Both the position numbers and the translations under genes were made by a program. Under the pieces are notes generated by a model. That model worked only from the letters and a program-made list of their open reading frames with translations, was not told the DNA's origin and did not search any database. A stretch of DNA of 64,000 nt from Caribbeanibacter sp964518305 (GTDB taxonomy: Bacteria; Gemmatimonadota; Gemmatimonadetes; Palauibacterales; Palauibacteraceae): contig CAZFDK010000002.1 in assembly GCA_964518305.1 (NCBI GenBank), positions 1 through 64,000 on the forward strand, given 5' to 3'. This document shows positions 39,074 through 48,102 of this stretch, piece after piece. How positions within the stretch are numbered: position 1 is the stretch's first letter; the number at the start of each line of letters is the position of its first letter.

Positions 39074-40269
39074 GCGGAGCGAACGGGCGGGACAGCTCCC
39101 TCGCGGGCGAATCCCCCTGGGACGGCTGGCTGGAGCGGTCCCTGTCGGAGCTGGCCGACCGGGACCTACTCAGGGAGCTGGAGCCCGTAGAGCCCGAGTC
39201 CGCCGTCCACGTCCGCTCCGACGGACGACGCCTCGTCCTCTTCTCCAGCAACGACTACCTGGGACTCTCCTTTCACCCGACCCTCCGCCGGGCCGCCGCC
39301 GGCGCCGCCCTGGAGAGGGGATCCGGCCCCCGGGGATCGCCGCTGATCTGCGGGTACACCGACGCCCACCGCGCGCTGGAGCGGGAGCTGGCCGAGCTCA
39401 AGGGCACCGACGACTGCCTCCTCTTCCCCACCGGCTTCGCCGCGAACCTGGCGGTCCTCTCCTCGGCCGGCGCCGAGGGCACGACGATCTTCTCCGACGA
39501 GCTGAACCACGCCTCGATCATCGACGGATGCCGGCTGGCCCGGAGGCGGGGGGCGGAGCTCGAGATCTACCACCACGCCGACGCCGACGCCCTGGACCGG
39601 GCCCTGGAGGCGTCGGACGCCGACCGGAAGCTGATCGTCACCGACACGGTGTTCAGCATGGACGGCGACCTGGCGCCGCTGGACGAGATCGTCCGGGTGA
39701 AGGAGCGCCACGACGCGCTGCTGGTGATCGACGAGGCCCACGCCACGCTGGTCTTCGGGGAGAGCGGCGCCGGGGCCGCCGAGCACTTCGGCGTCTCGGA
39801 CCAGATCGAGGTGCAGGTGGGGACGCTGAGCAAGGCCGTCGGCGCCCTCGGGGGCTTCGCGGCGACCTCGCCGGACTGGAAGCAGTGGATCTACAACCGC
39901 GGGCGCGCCTACGTCTACTCTACCGCGCCGCCGCTCCCCGTGGTGGAGGCGGCGCGGGCGGGGGTCCGTGCGGCGCGGGAGGACCCGTCGCTCCGGGAGA
40001 GGCTCTGGAGCCGGGTGGAGCAGCTGGGCGACCGCCTGGGACGCGACCTGGAGAGCCCGGTGGTGCCGGTGGTGCTCGGGGACGAGGAGAAGGCCCTGGA
40101 GGCCAGCCGCGGGCTGCTGGATCGGGGGTACCACGTCATCGCCATCCGGCCTCCCACCGTGCCGCCCGGCACCTCGCGCCTCCGGGTCGGCCTCTCCGCC
40201 GCCCACTCGGAGGAGGACGTGGCCGGGCTGGCGGACGCGCTGGAGGAGGTCGGGGCCCCTCCAGGCTGA
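39070..40269 (+). CDS. bioF: 8-amino-7-oxononanoate synthase BioF
   Basis: PLP enzyme of 399 residues joining pimeloyl thioester with alanine. FSSNDYLGLSFHP, SGPRGSPLICGYTDAHR, DEAHATLVFGESG and the PLP Lys in GTLSKAVGALGG are present. Its ATG overlaps the bioD stop. No bioC or bioH lies in the window, so the pimeloyl source is encoded elsewhere. It converges with the PD40 lipoprotein gene, only six bases apart. Confidence 0.96.
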   Translation: MSGANGRDSSLAGESPWDGWLERSLSELADRDLLRELEPVEPESAVHVRSDGRRLVLFSSNDYLGLSFHPTLRRAAAGAALERGSGPRGSPLICGYTDAHRALERELAELKGTDDCLLFPTGFAANLAVLSSAGAEGTTIFSDELNHASIIDGCRLARRRGAELEIYHHADADALDRALEASDADRKLIVTDTVFSMDGDLAPLDEIVRVKERHDALLVIDEAHATLVFGESGAGAAEHFGVSDQIEVQVGTLSKAVGALGGFAATSPDWKQWIYNRGRAYVYSTAPPLPVVEAARAGVRAAREDPSLRERLWSRVEQLGDRLGRDLESPVVPVVLGDEEKALEASRGLLDRGYHVIAIRPPTVPPGTSRLRVGLSAAHSEEDVAGLADALEEVGAPPG

Positions 40270-40275
40270 CGTCCC

Positions 40276-41433
40276 TCAGGGCTGAGGCGGCTCCCAGCGC
40301 GGGGAGGTGTCGGCGCCCGGCTCGCTGGTGAGGTTGCCGAACTCGGAGCCGTCCGGGGTCGTCATCCACACGTCCGGGTTCCCGCTCCGGTCGCTGACGA
40401 AGGCGATCTCGCTGCCGTCCGGCGACCACTGGGGGTCCGTGTCCGGGCCCACCGCGGCGGTGACGTTGCTGAAGCTCGACCCGTCGGCCGAGATCCGCCA
40501 TACGTCGGCGCTGCCGCTCCGGTCGCTGACGAAGGCCAGCTCCGTGCCGTCCGGCGACCAGCGGGGGTCCGTGTCCGAGCCGGCGGAGGACGAGAGGTTC
40601 CGCTGATCCGACCCGTCGGCGTTCATCACGAACACGTCGGCGCTGCCGCTCCGGTCGCTGACGAAGGCCAGCTCCGTGCCGTCCGGCGNNNNNNNNNNNN
40701 NNNNNNNNNNNNNNNNNNNNNNNNNNNNNNNNNNNNNNNNNNNNNNNNNNNNNNNNNNNNNNNNNNNNNNNNNNNNNNNNNNNNNNNNACCAGCGGGGGT
40801 CCGTGTCCGAGCCGCCCGTGGCCGTGAGGTTNNNNNNNNNNNNNNNNNNNNNNNNNNNNNNNNNNNNNNNNNNNNNNNNNNNNNNNNNNNNNNNNNNNNN
40901 NNNNNNNNNNNNNNNNNNNNNNNNNNNNNNNTGCCGTCCGGCGACCAGCGGGGGTCCGTGTCCGAGCCGCCCGTGGCCGTGAGGTTGACGGCGTCCGTGC
41001 CGTTGGATGCTATCGCCCAGACGTCGGCGTCCCCGGCCCGCTCGCTGACGAAGAGGATCCGCGCCAGCCGGACGCAGGCCACGCCGAAGGTCGTGGACGT
41101 GGCCGTCCCGGCGGTGACGCTCACCGTCCGGGGATTGGCGCCCTCCACCTGGCAGTTGTCGGCCACTTCCGACAGCGCCAGCTCGTGGCTCCCCGCGGAC
41201 ACGCCGGAGAACGTCGTGGTCGCCGAGACGCCCAGGAGGCGGCTGTCGGTACCGTCCAGCGTCACCGTGTAGCCGTTCGGATCCCTGTCCTCACCGGTGG
41301 TGGTCGCCGTCACCTCGATGGAGCCGACGTCCGGCGGAGTGGGGCCGGTACCGTCCCGGCAGGCGGGCAGGACGAGGGCGGCCAGGAGCAGGGGGAGAAG
41401 TCGTCGCGCGATCATCCCGGGCCCGGGGATCAT
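40276..41433 (-). CDS. PD40-repeat beta-propeller lipoprotein with two internal gaps
   Basis: Exported lipoprotein: the signal peptide LLPLLLAALVLPAC ends in a lipobox Cys. A PEGA-like domain (residues about 30-120) precedes TolB-type PD40 repeats, each with DTDPRWSPDGTELAFVSDRSG or a close variant. Two 100-N gaps (40689-40788 and 40832-40931) fall inside near-identical repeats, so the true number of blades is unknown. The start ATG at 41433 overlaps the marR stop (ATGA), indicating coupling to the regulator. The ligand is unknown. Confidence 0.75.
   Translation of the reverse strand: MIPGPGMIARRLLPLLLAALVLPACRDGTGPTPPDVGSIEVTATTTGEDRDPNGYTVTLDGTDSRLLGVSATTTFSGVSAGSHELALSEVADNCQVEGANPRTVSVTAGTATSTTFGVACVRLARILFVSERAGDADVWAIASNGTDAVNLTATGGSDTDPRWSPDGXXXXXXXXXXXXXXXXXXXXXXXXXXXXXXXXXXTSRPRAARTRTPAGXXXXXXXXXXXXXXXXXXXXXXXXXXXXXXXXXXPDGTELAFVSDRSGSADVFVMNADGSDQRNLSSSAGSDTDPRWSPDGTELAFVSDRSGSADVWRISADGSSFSNVTAAVGPDTDPQWSPDGSEIAFVSDRSGNPDVWMTTPDGSEFGNLTSEPGADTSPRWEPPQP
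40689..40788. other. Assembly gap (100 N)
   Basis: Filler inside the PD40 repeats, flanked by repeat sequence on both sides. Confidence 0.97.
40832..40931. other. Assembly gap (100 N)
   Basis: Second filler in the same repeat array. The 43 bp between the two gaps is also present intact after this gap (40943-40985). Confidence 0.97.
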
Positions 41434-41912
41434 ACTCTCTCCCCGCGGGTCGCCTCCACCGCCTGGTCGAGCCCCTGGAGCAGGCGATCGAAGCCCTCGC
41501 TCTCGAGGGCCGCCTCCAACCTCTCCTGGGCCTCCCTCCATCGGGGATAGGCCTCCTCGAGCTTCCGGTTCCCCCCGTCGGTCAGGCTGACCTCACGGAC
41601 GCGGGCGTCCTCGCCGCGCGAGCGGTCGACCCAGCCCTCCTCCTCCAGCAGGTCGATGTTGCGGGAGACCGTGGTCCGGTCCATGACCAGCTCCTCGGCC
41701 AGCGCCGTGATGCCCACGGGGCCCACCAGGCGCAGGGCCGCCAGGAGGATGAACTGGGTGCTGCGGAGCCCCACGGGCCGCAGCGCCTCGTCGTAGAACT
41801 GGGTCACCGCCCGGGACGCCTGCCGCACGTGCAGGCAGGCGCAGCGGTCGTTCACGACCTTGAAGGGATCAGAGCTGTCCGAGCCTTCCGGGCCGTCGGC
41901 GCCGTCGGTCAT
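41430..41912 (-). CDS. MarR-family regulator with N-terminal CxC
   Basis: Winged-helix repressor of 160 residues. The N-terminal DRCACLHVRQASRAVTQFYDEAL contains a Cys-Ala-Cys pair often found in redox-responsive MarR proteins. The DNA-binding helix is in ITALAEELVMDRTTVSRNIDLLEEEGWVDR, and the wing in RGEDARVREVSLTDGG. The ATG at 41912 is used; a GTG two codons upstream is possible. It faces the FrnE-like gene across a palindrome (41957-41981) and is coupled to the PD40 lipoprotein downstream. Redox sensing is inferred. Confidence 0.85.
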   Translation of the reverse strand: MTDGADGPEGSDSSDPFKVVNDRCACLHVRQASRAVTQFYDEALRPVGLRSTQFILLAALRLVGPVGITALAEELVMDRTTVSRNIDLLEEEGWVDRSRGEDARVREVSLTDGGNRKLEEAYPRWREAQERLEAALESEGFDRLLQGLDQAVEATRGERV

Positions 41913-41956
41913 GCTCACGCGGCTGGAGTGAAGGAGGAATGCGCTCGCCCGCAAGG

Positions 41957-41981
41957 TACACTTCACCCGGACGAAGGTGTA
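41957..41981. promoter_or_regulatory. Candidate MarR operator
   Basis: Imperfect palindrome TACACTTC-N8-GAAGGTGTA, centred between marR and the divergent frnE-like gene. It overlaps TACCTTG (41952-41958 on the minus strand), a likely promoter element of marR, which suits autorepression. Confidence 0.55.
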
Positions 41982-42074
41982 AGGCCGACGCACGCTTCGC
42001 ACGGCCGGTCGATTCCCGCGCGGCCCATGCGAACAGCCGCACGAACATTGTCTGGACGATCCGGGAGGTTCCGC

Positions 42075-42740
42075 GTGACCGAGAGCAGCGACGACCCGCC
42101 CGGCCGCCACCTGCAGGTCGAGGTGTTCAGCGACTACACGTGCCCCTGGTGCTACATCGGGCACGCCCGGCTGGAGCGGCTGCGGCGGCAGGAGCGGGGC
42201 GCGCTGGAGCTGGAAGTCACCTGGCGACCCTTCGAGATCCATCCGGACGTCCCGGAGGAAGGGATGCCCGTGGAGGAGCTCCCCTACTCCCGTGAAAAGT
42301 GGGAGACGATGATGGAACGCCTCCGGGAGCAGGCCGAGAGCGAGGGACTCGAGATCGGAAACCGCCCCTTCGTCTCCAACACGCACGAGGCGCTCATGGC
42401 CGGCACGTGGGTCCAGTCGGAGCGCCGCGATCGCTTCCCGGCGTTCCACGAGGGCCTCTTCCGGGCCTACTTCGCCGAGGGTCGGGAGCTGGGCGACCGG
42501 TCGGTGATCCTCGACGTCGCCCGGGAGTCCGGCGTGGACCCGGACGATCTGGACGCGGCCCTGGACCGGGGAGCCGGGGAGGACGCGCTGGAGGACACGC
42601 GGCGGGAGGCCCGCCGCCTCGGCATCTCCGGCACGCCCACCTTCGTCTTCGGTGGCACCCACGCCGCGGTCGGGGCCCGGCCCGTGGAGGCCCTGCGCCG
42701 GGCCGCCGGGAGGGCCCTGGAGGCGGGCGGGAGCGCCTAG
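42075..42740 (+). CDS. DsbA-family oxidoreductase, FrnE-like
   Basis: Thioredoxin-fold protein of 221 residues with no signal peptide, hence cytoplasmic. The active site is CPWC in DYTCPWCYIGHARLERL; the cis-Pro loop is GISGTPTFVF. FrnE relatives act in oxidative stress or polyketide biology. The GTG at 42075 has GGGAGG six bases upstream; a longer frame to 41829 would cross the MarR palindrome. It is divergent from marR, which may regulate it. Confidence 0.88.
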   Translation: MTESSDDPPGRHLQVEVFSDYTCPWCYIGHARLERLRRQERGALELEVTWRPFEIHPDVPEEGMPVEELPYSREKWETMMERLREQAESEGLEIGNRPFVSNTHEALMAGTWVQSERRDRFPAFHEGLFRAYFAEGRELGDRSVILDVARESGVDPDDLDAALDRGAGEDALEDTRREARRLGISGTPTFVFGGTHAAVGARPVEALRRAAGRALEAGGSA

Positions 42741-42761
42741 GCCGGACCGGCGAGGCCCGCT

Positions 42762-43640
42762 TCATCCGGCGTGGCGCGCCTCCTCCCGCCGGACCTCCAC
42801 CGGCGTGAGGCTGAAGGTCTCGCAGGGCATGTCGACGCCCTCCGCCCGCAACGTCTCGAAGGCCTCCTCCCGGAGCTCGGACTTCCACCCGAGGTGCGCC
42901 CGCTCGTCCTCGATCCACACCATCAGGGTGAGCGTCAAGCTGTAGTCGCCCAGGCGGTTGACCGCCACCGACGGGGCCGGATCCTCCAGGACCCCGTCCT
43001 TCTCCCTCACCATCTCCAGCAGGAGCCGCCGGACCCGCCCCAGGTCCTCGTCGACCCCGACGTCCACCGGGAGGTCCACCCGCAGGTGCGGGAAATTCGT
43101 GTAGGAGGCGACAACGGATTCGACGGCCGTGGCGTTGGGGATCGCCAGCATCCTCCCGTCCGGCGTCACGATTCGGGTGGAGCGCATGGTGATCCGGTCC
43201 ACGCGCCCGTAATCGTCCCCGATCTCCACCAGGTCGTCGATCACGAACGGGCGGTCCCAGTAGATGAAGAGGCCGGCGATCACGTCGGCGAGGACCTCGC
43301 GCGCCGCGAATCCCACCGTGAGCCCGGCGACGCCGAGGCTGGCGATGAGCGACGTGGTGTTCACGCCCAGCTCCCCGACGGCGGCGATGCCCCCGATGGT
43401 CAGGAGGACGTATTTGACGATCGTCCGCACGAAGCGGGAGCCGGTGGTGTCCATCCGGCTCCGCTCCAGCACGGGGACCAGCGCCATCCGGACAAGCTTC
43501 CACCCCAGCCAGAAGCCCAGCAGGGTGAGAGCCGCCGCCAGCAGGTTCCCGGCGGTGTCGCGCACGCTCGCCAGAAGCGGCTCCGACAGGAGCGGGAGGT
43601 CGGACTGGGCGAGGACGACGGTGGCGGCGAGCGCCTCCAT
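42762..43640 (-). CDS. Small-conductance mechanosensitive channel (MscS family)
   Basis: Channel protein of 292 residues. Three N-terminal membrane helices are followed by the pore helix GVAGLTVGFAAREVLADVIAGLFI, the glycine/alanine-rich TM3 of MscS. The beta domain contains DRPFVIDDLVEIG and STRIVTPDGRMLAIPN. It releases solutes during osmotic downshock. The ATG at 43640 is preceded by GGAGGTG; GTG 43649 is an alternative. It converges with the frnE-like gene. Confidence 0.9.
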   Translation of the reverse strand: MEALAATVVLAQSDLPLLSEPLLASVRDTAGNLLAAALTLLGFWLGWKLVRMALVPVLERSRMDTTGSRFVRTIVKYVLLTIGGIAAVGELGVNTTSLIASLGVAGLTVGFAAREVLADVIAGLFIYWDRPFVIDDLVEIGDDYGRVDRITMRSTRIVTPDGRMLAIPNATAVESVVASYTNFPHLRVDLPVDVGVDEDLGRVRRLLLEMVREKDGVLEDPAPSVAVNRLGDYSLTLTLMVWIEDERAHLGWKSELREEAFETLRAEGVDMPCETFSLTPVEVRREEARHAG

Positions 43641-43761
43641 GGTGTGCACCTCCGGGATGGGGGAGCGGGCGAGGTCGACGGCGTCACGAAACGGTAACGC
43701 CCGCCGCGGAGCACGGGAACGCCCGCGAGCCACGTTCTCGAGGCCCGGACTTGCTCCGCGA

Positions 43762-45855
43762 CTACGGCGCTGGTCCCTCCCGGTCGTTCCGGGCACCGAC
43801 CCGCTCCGCCAGCCGCCGGTCCAGCTCCGCGGCGCTCCGGTCGTACCACTCCATCAGGCTCTCCGCGGCCCCCTCCGGCAGGATCACCGGAGTCCCTCCG
43901 GCCTCCCGTATCCCGCGGGCCTCCGCCTCGGTCGCGGGGACCCGGACCAGCACCTCCGTTCCCGGACCCGCCGCGGTCCGGGCCGGCTCGCTGTCCGATG
44001 CCCGACCCACCGTCGAGATGACACGGGCGCGGTCCACCCCGGCCGCCTCGAGGACGCGGCGATCGGACGCCTCCCCGCAGATCGCCCGAATTCCCCGTGA
44101 CCGGAGCTTCGCCGTCACCGACGGATCCCGTTCCACGACCACGACCTCCGCCCCCGTACGGACGAGCTCGTTCAGGAGCGCCTGCCCCGTGGTGCCGCCG
44201 CCCAGGATCAGGACGTGCCCCGACGGCGGCTGTCCCCCGGCGGCCTCCACTGCGACGGGTGCAGGCGGAGGCCGCGGCGGCTCACGGAATCGCTGGCCAG
44301 GAGCGGGGTGAGGAGCATCGTGAGCGCAGTGACCAGGACGATCACCGTGAACACGCCGGGGTCCAGGTTCCCCCGCAGCATCCCGGCGAGGCCGATCACC
44401 AGGGACAGCTCGCTGGTCTGGGAGAGCAGCAGGCCCGCGTCGAGCGCCTCCCGCGCCGAGAGGCCGGCTCGCTCCGCCACGGCCGTCACCAGGGGCGGGG
44501 TGACGACGACCACCAGGGCGGCCAGCAGCCTGGCCTGCCACAGCTCGGTGGCCGACGGCACCCGGACCAGGGCGCCCAGGCCCGTGAAGAAGAGGGCCGA
44601 GAAGAACTCGCCGATGGGCGCGGCCTCGGACCGGACGATCCGGTTCACCGGGAACCGCGCCAGCGCGACGCCCGCCAGGAAGGCGCCCACGACCATGGGG
44701 ATCCCCAGCAGCTCCGCCCCCCAGGCGAAGAGAAAGAGCAGTGAGAGGGAGGAGAGGATCAGCATCTCGTTGTCGGCGCGGGCCAGTAGCGGCGCTCCCC
44801 ACGCCCGGACCCCGGCGCACGCCCCGCCGAGCAGGACCAGGGCGCCGAGCGTCTCGGCCACCGCGCCGCCGGCCGGCCCCAATCGGGTGACCAGAGGGAT
44901 AGCCAGGAGCACCAGGACGTCCCGCAGGAGCACCAGGACGTCCTGCAGGAGCAGGACCCCCACATCACCCGGCCGCAGGGCTCGAACACCTCCCGCCGGC
45001 GCTCGAGGATCCTCACTCCCACCAGGGTGGAGATGGCGGTGATGGCCAGGGCCAGGTAGCCGGCCTCGACGGGGCTGAATCCGAGGGGCAGGCAGACGCC
45101 GAAGCCCAGCCCCGCCAGGGCCAGCGCCTGGACCAGGCCCACGAGGACCGCCGCCCGCCCCCGGTCTCCGATCCGTCCGGGCTCGAGCTCCAGGCCGGCC
45201 ACGAAGAGGAGGACCGAGACGCCGAGCACGAGCCCGTCCTCCAGCAGGCCCCCGGGAACGGGATGGGGGGCCGACAGCGCCACCCCGGCGGCCAGGCCCA
45301 GCAGGGAGATCCCCAGCTGCCGCCCCGGCGACGCCGACTCGCCCCCGGCGCCCATTCCCGCCACCACGGTCAGGGCCAGCGCCACGCCCACGTCCTGCAC
45401 CAGGAGCACGCCGACGGAGAGGCGGCCGTACCGGGTGGCGATGTTCCCGGCCTCCTCCAGCAGCTTCACCACGACGACGGTGCTGCTGAACGTCACCGCC
45501 AGCCCGACGAAGAGGGACTCCACGGGCGAAAAGCCGAGCCCGAGGGCCAGTCCGCCGCCCAGGAGGAAGGTGGCCGCCATCTGCGCGGAGCCCACGACCG
45601 CGGCGGTTCTCCCCACCTCGCGGATGCAGTCGACGCTCAGCTCCAGGCCCACCAGGAAGAGGAGGAGGGCCACGCCCAGGTGGGCCAGTCCAGCGACTCC
45701 GTGACGGCCAGCAGGCCCGTCACGGGCCCCGAGAGGAGGCCAGCCACCAGGTAGCCCAGGAGTGGAGGCAGCCTGAGCGCGCGGGCGACCGTGATCGCTC
45801 CGGACGGCCCCCAGACCGCGGTTCCCAGGTCGCGGAGCACGCCGAAGTCGAACAT
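43762..45855 (-). pseudogene. Kef-type monovalent cation:proton antiporter with TrkA-N domain, broken by three frame changes
   Basis: One antiporter can be reassembled from four frames. 45855 to about 45692 encodes the first helices (LRLPPLLGYLVAGLLSGPV). The next frame (LAHLGVALLLFLVGLELSV to LERRREVFEPCGRV) ends near 44965. A third (VLLLQDVLVLL to VLVTALTMLLTPLLASD) ends near 44300. The last carries the TrkA-N Rossmann domain (HVLILGGGTTGQALLNELV, VVVVERDPSVTAKL). Each junction needs one extra base to restore the frame. A 21-bp tandem duplication (44909-44950, DVLVLLR/DVLVLLA) lies beside the second junction. Real decay and indel error are both possible. It is divergent from arsR1. Confidence 0.75.
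44909..44950 (-). repeat. 21-bp tandem duplication within the Kef gene
   Basis: Two adjacent copies encode QDVLVLL and RDVLVLL-type heptads in a transmembrane helix where relatives usually have one. It lies beside a frame change. Confidence 0.6.
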
Positions 45856-45923
45856 GGAGAATGAATATACAGACGGGCCGTCCGGGACACCGCCGGAGTG
45901 GCCTTGCACTATATAGGCTGTCA

Positions 45924-45951
45924 TATATATTGATAATAATTGAAATATATG
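45924..45951. promoter_or_regulatory. AT-rich inverted repeat, likely ArsR1 operator/promoter
   Basis: An island of A/T in GC-rich DNA: ATATATT and AATATAT arms around GATAATAATTGA, with ATTGA appearing twice. It lies between the divergent Kef gene (start 45855) and arsR1 (start 45999), where an autoregulated arsR operator is expected. Confidence 0.6.
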
Positions 45952-45998
45952 GTCGCCACATCCGCGGGGTGTTTCGTGAACGACATGGGAGAGGAAGC

Positions 45999-46373
45999 GT
46001 GAGCGCAGTCGACGCGGTCAGCCGGCAGGACGGGACGCCGGGCCCGGGGAGCGACAGAACCGCGGGCGTGGATGCGGTCTCCGCCCTGAAAGCACTCGCG
46101 CACCCGGCCCGCTGGACCGTCATGGAGCTGCTCCACCGGGGTGGCGGCGAGATCTGCGTGTGCGAGTTCCAAGAGCACCTGGACCTCTCCCAGCCCACCA
46201 TCTCCCACCACCTGAAGACGCTCCGGGAGGCGGGACTCATCGAGAGCCAGCGGAAGGGCACTTCGGTCTACCACACGATCCGGCGGGAGGCCGCCGGGGC
46301 GCTGGCCGCCTCGATGGAACGGTGGGCACGCCCCGCCGGGGAGGACGTCCCCGGGGGCGTTCCCCGCGACTGA
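45999..46373 (+). CDS. arsR: ArsR-family metalloregulator (arsR1)
   Basis: Winged-helix repressor of 124 residues. The metal-binding motif ICVCEF and recognition helix SQPTISHHLKTLREAGLI are typical of arsenite/antimonite-responsive ArsR. GAGAGGAAG precedes the GTG at 45999. An N-terminal acidic extension is unrelated to DNA binding. It heads a short operon with a thioredoxin-like protein and an ArsP-like permease. Confidence 0.9.
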   Translation: MSAVDAVSRQDGTPGPGSDRTAGVDAVSALKALAHPARWTVMELLHRGGGEICVCEFQEHLDLSQPTISHHLKTLREAGLIESQRKGTSVYHTIRREAAGALAASMERWARPAGEDVPGGVPRD

Positions 46374-46410
46374 TCGCCACGAGAGTACATATCGAAACAG
46401 GAACGATACC

Positions 46411-46650
46411 ATGGAGATCGAGATCCTGGGCACCGGCTGTTCGAACTGCCGATCCCTGGAGCAGAGGACCCGTGAGGTCCTGGAGCGGACGGAAGCGGAC
46501 GCCACCGTGGAGAAGGTGCAGGAGATGGCCGACATCATGAGCTACGGCGTCATGGGGCTGCCGGCCCTGGTGGTGGACGGCGAGGTGGTGATCAGCGGAC
46601 GCGTGCCCGACGCCTCCGAGCTCAAGACGCTCCTGTCCGCCTCCGGCTGA
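46411..46650 (+). CDS. Small thioredoxin/glutaredoxin-like protein (redox-active disulfide protein 2 family)
   Basis: A 79-residue thioredoxin fold. The active site CSNC lies at residues 10-13 and the cis-Pro segment is GVMGLPALVVDGEVV. Such proteins (TM0996/MTH895 family) are commonly encoded beside UPF0718 permeases and ArsR, where they may reduce or hand over thiol-reactive ligands. It lies 37 bp after arsR1 and 16 bp before the permease. Confidence 0.88.
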   Translation: MEIEILGTGCSNCRSLEQRTREVLERTEADATVEKVQEMADIMSYGVMGLPALVVDGEVVISGRVPDASELKTLLSASG

Positions 46651-46666
46651 GCGGGGGAGGACGACC

Positions 46667-47635
46667 ATGTGGGAATCGCTGGCCGACCTCTTCGTCCACG
46701 GCCTTTTGGGGCTTGAGGCGGGAGCGCGCTCCACCCAGGCGCTCCACTTCTTCGTCCACGAGGTCCTGAAGATCGGCTTCCTGCTGATCGTAGTGACTCA
46801 CTTCATGGGCCTCGTGAACACCCTCCTCCCCGTGGAGCGGGTGCGGGAGATCATCGCCTCGGGGCGACTCCGGGGCGGGGAGCACCTGGCGGCCTCGGGG
46901 TTCGGGGCGGTGACGCCCTTCTGCAGCTGCTCCTCCATCCCCCTGTTCATCGGCTTCCTGCAGGGCGGCATCCCCCTGGGGGTGACCTTCTCCTTTCTCA
47001 TCACTTCGCCCCTGGTGAACGAGGTGGCCCTGGCCATCTTCCTGGGCAGCTTCGGCTGGAAGGTTACTCTTCTATACGCCGCCTCCGGCATCCTGCTGGG
47101 GACCGTGCTCGGGGCGATGCTGGGACGGCTCGATCTGGAGCCCTACGTGGAGGAGTGGGTCCGGGAGGCGGCGGACCCGTCCGGGGCGGAGGAGGCGGCA
47201 TCGGACGGCGAGCGGCCGGCGTGGCCGGTCCTCCTCCGCCGAATCTCCCGCGATGCCATGGAGATTACCACCGGCGTGGCGCCCTACGTGGTGGCCGGGG
47301 TGGCGGTGGGCGCGGCGGTCCACGGATGGGTCCCGGCGGGCATGTTCGACGCCTGGCTGGGCGACGGAAATCCGCTGGCGGTCCCGGTCGCCGTGGCCGC
47401 CGCCGTCCCCATGTACGCCGGCGCCTCCGGCGTCATTCCCATCATCGAGGCCCTGGTGGCCAAGGGCATCCCGCTGGGCACCGCCCTGGCCTTCATGATG
47501 GCGGTGGTAGGGCTCTCCCTCCCCGAGGCCATGATGCTCAAGAAGGTGATGCGGCCCCGGCTGCTGGCCACCTTCTTTGGGAGCGTCGCCATCTGCATCG
47601 TTCTCGTGGGATACGGGTTCAACCTCGTGTTCTGA
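46667..47635 (+). CDS. ArsP/UPF0718-family permease
   Basis: Membrane permease of 322 residues with about eight helices. The conserved TPFCSCSSIPLFIGF segment contains the cysteine motif used by ArsP to extrude trivalent organoarsenicals; a second repeat contains AVPMYAGASGVIPIIEALVAKG. ArsP proper exports methylarsenite, which fits the arsM gene 6 kb away. Some UPF0718 members have other substrates, so substrate is inferred. GGGGGAGG lies upstream of the ATG. Confidence 0.82.
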   Translation: MWESLADLFVHGLLGLEAGARSTQALHFFVHEVLKIGFLLIVVTHFMGLVNTLLPVERVREIIASGRLRGGEHLAASGFGAVTPFCSCSSIPLFIGFLQGGIPLGVTFSFLITSPLVNEVALAIFLGSFGWKVTLLYAASGILLGTVLGAMLGRLDLEPYVEEWVREAADPSGAEEAASDGERPAWPVLLRRISRDAMEITTGVAPYVVAGVAVGAAVHGWVPAGMFDAWLGDGNPLAVPVAVAAAVPMYAGASGVIPIIEALVAKGIPLGTALAFMMAVVGLSLPEAMMLKKVMRPRLLATFFGSVAICIVLVGYGFNLVF

Positions 47636-47667
47636 GGCGTCGGCGGCGCGCTGCGCCGGGGCTCCGG

Positions 47668-48093
47668 CTACTGGATCGACGCCATCTTTACCAGCTCGCC
47701 CTCCAGCTCGCAGGCTTCGGCCAGCGTGTTGGTGATCGTCCCGTATTTTCGGATGTTCTTGTGCAGCAACTCGACGCGCTCGTCGGGCTCCTCGGAGACG
47801 ATCTCGATGCGATACCGGATGTGGGTGAACTTCGGCGGCCTGTCCTGCCGTTCTCCCGCCACCTCGATCCTCGCTTCCTCGTACTCGAAGGGGAGCATCT
47901 CGGAGTAGCGCTCGACGTTCTTGAGCGCGCAGGCCGCGAAGGCCGTCAGCAGCAGCTCCGCTGGGCCGGGCAGGGCCTCGTTCATTCCGAACGAGGCGTC
48001 GAACGGAATCTCCTCTTGCCTGGGGTGCGCGGTGGCCTCACCGCCCCTCGCCGATCGGGCGGTCAGCGTGTAGGTCGTCGGGGCGTCGCTCAT
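47668..48093 (-). CDS. OsmC-family protein
   Basis: OsmC/Ohr fold protein of 141 residues. The two redox Cys positions are in FAACALKNVERY and LAEACELEG, and the family core PGPAELLLTAFAACALK is intact. Members reduce organic hydroperoxides. The ATG at 48093 follows GAGGAG. It is the last gene of the minus-strand arsenic operon. Confidence 0.85.
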   Translation of the reverse strand: MSDAPTTYTLTARSARGGEATAHPRQEEIPFDASFGMNEALPGPAELLLTAFAACALKNVERYSEMLPFEYEEARIEVAGERQDRPPKFTHIRYRIEIVSEEPDERVELLHKNIRKYGTITNTLAEACELEGELVKMASIQ

Positions 48094-48102
48094 GGGCACT
48101 CC

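Noticed and set aside
40276..41000. Regular repeats resembling a CRISPR array
   Set aside because: Repeats encode in-frame PD40 propeller blades of about 42 residues with no unique spacers and no cas genes nearby.
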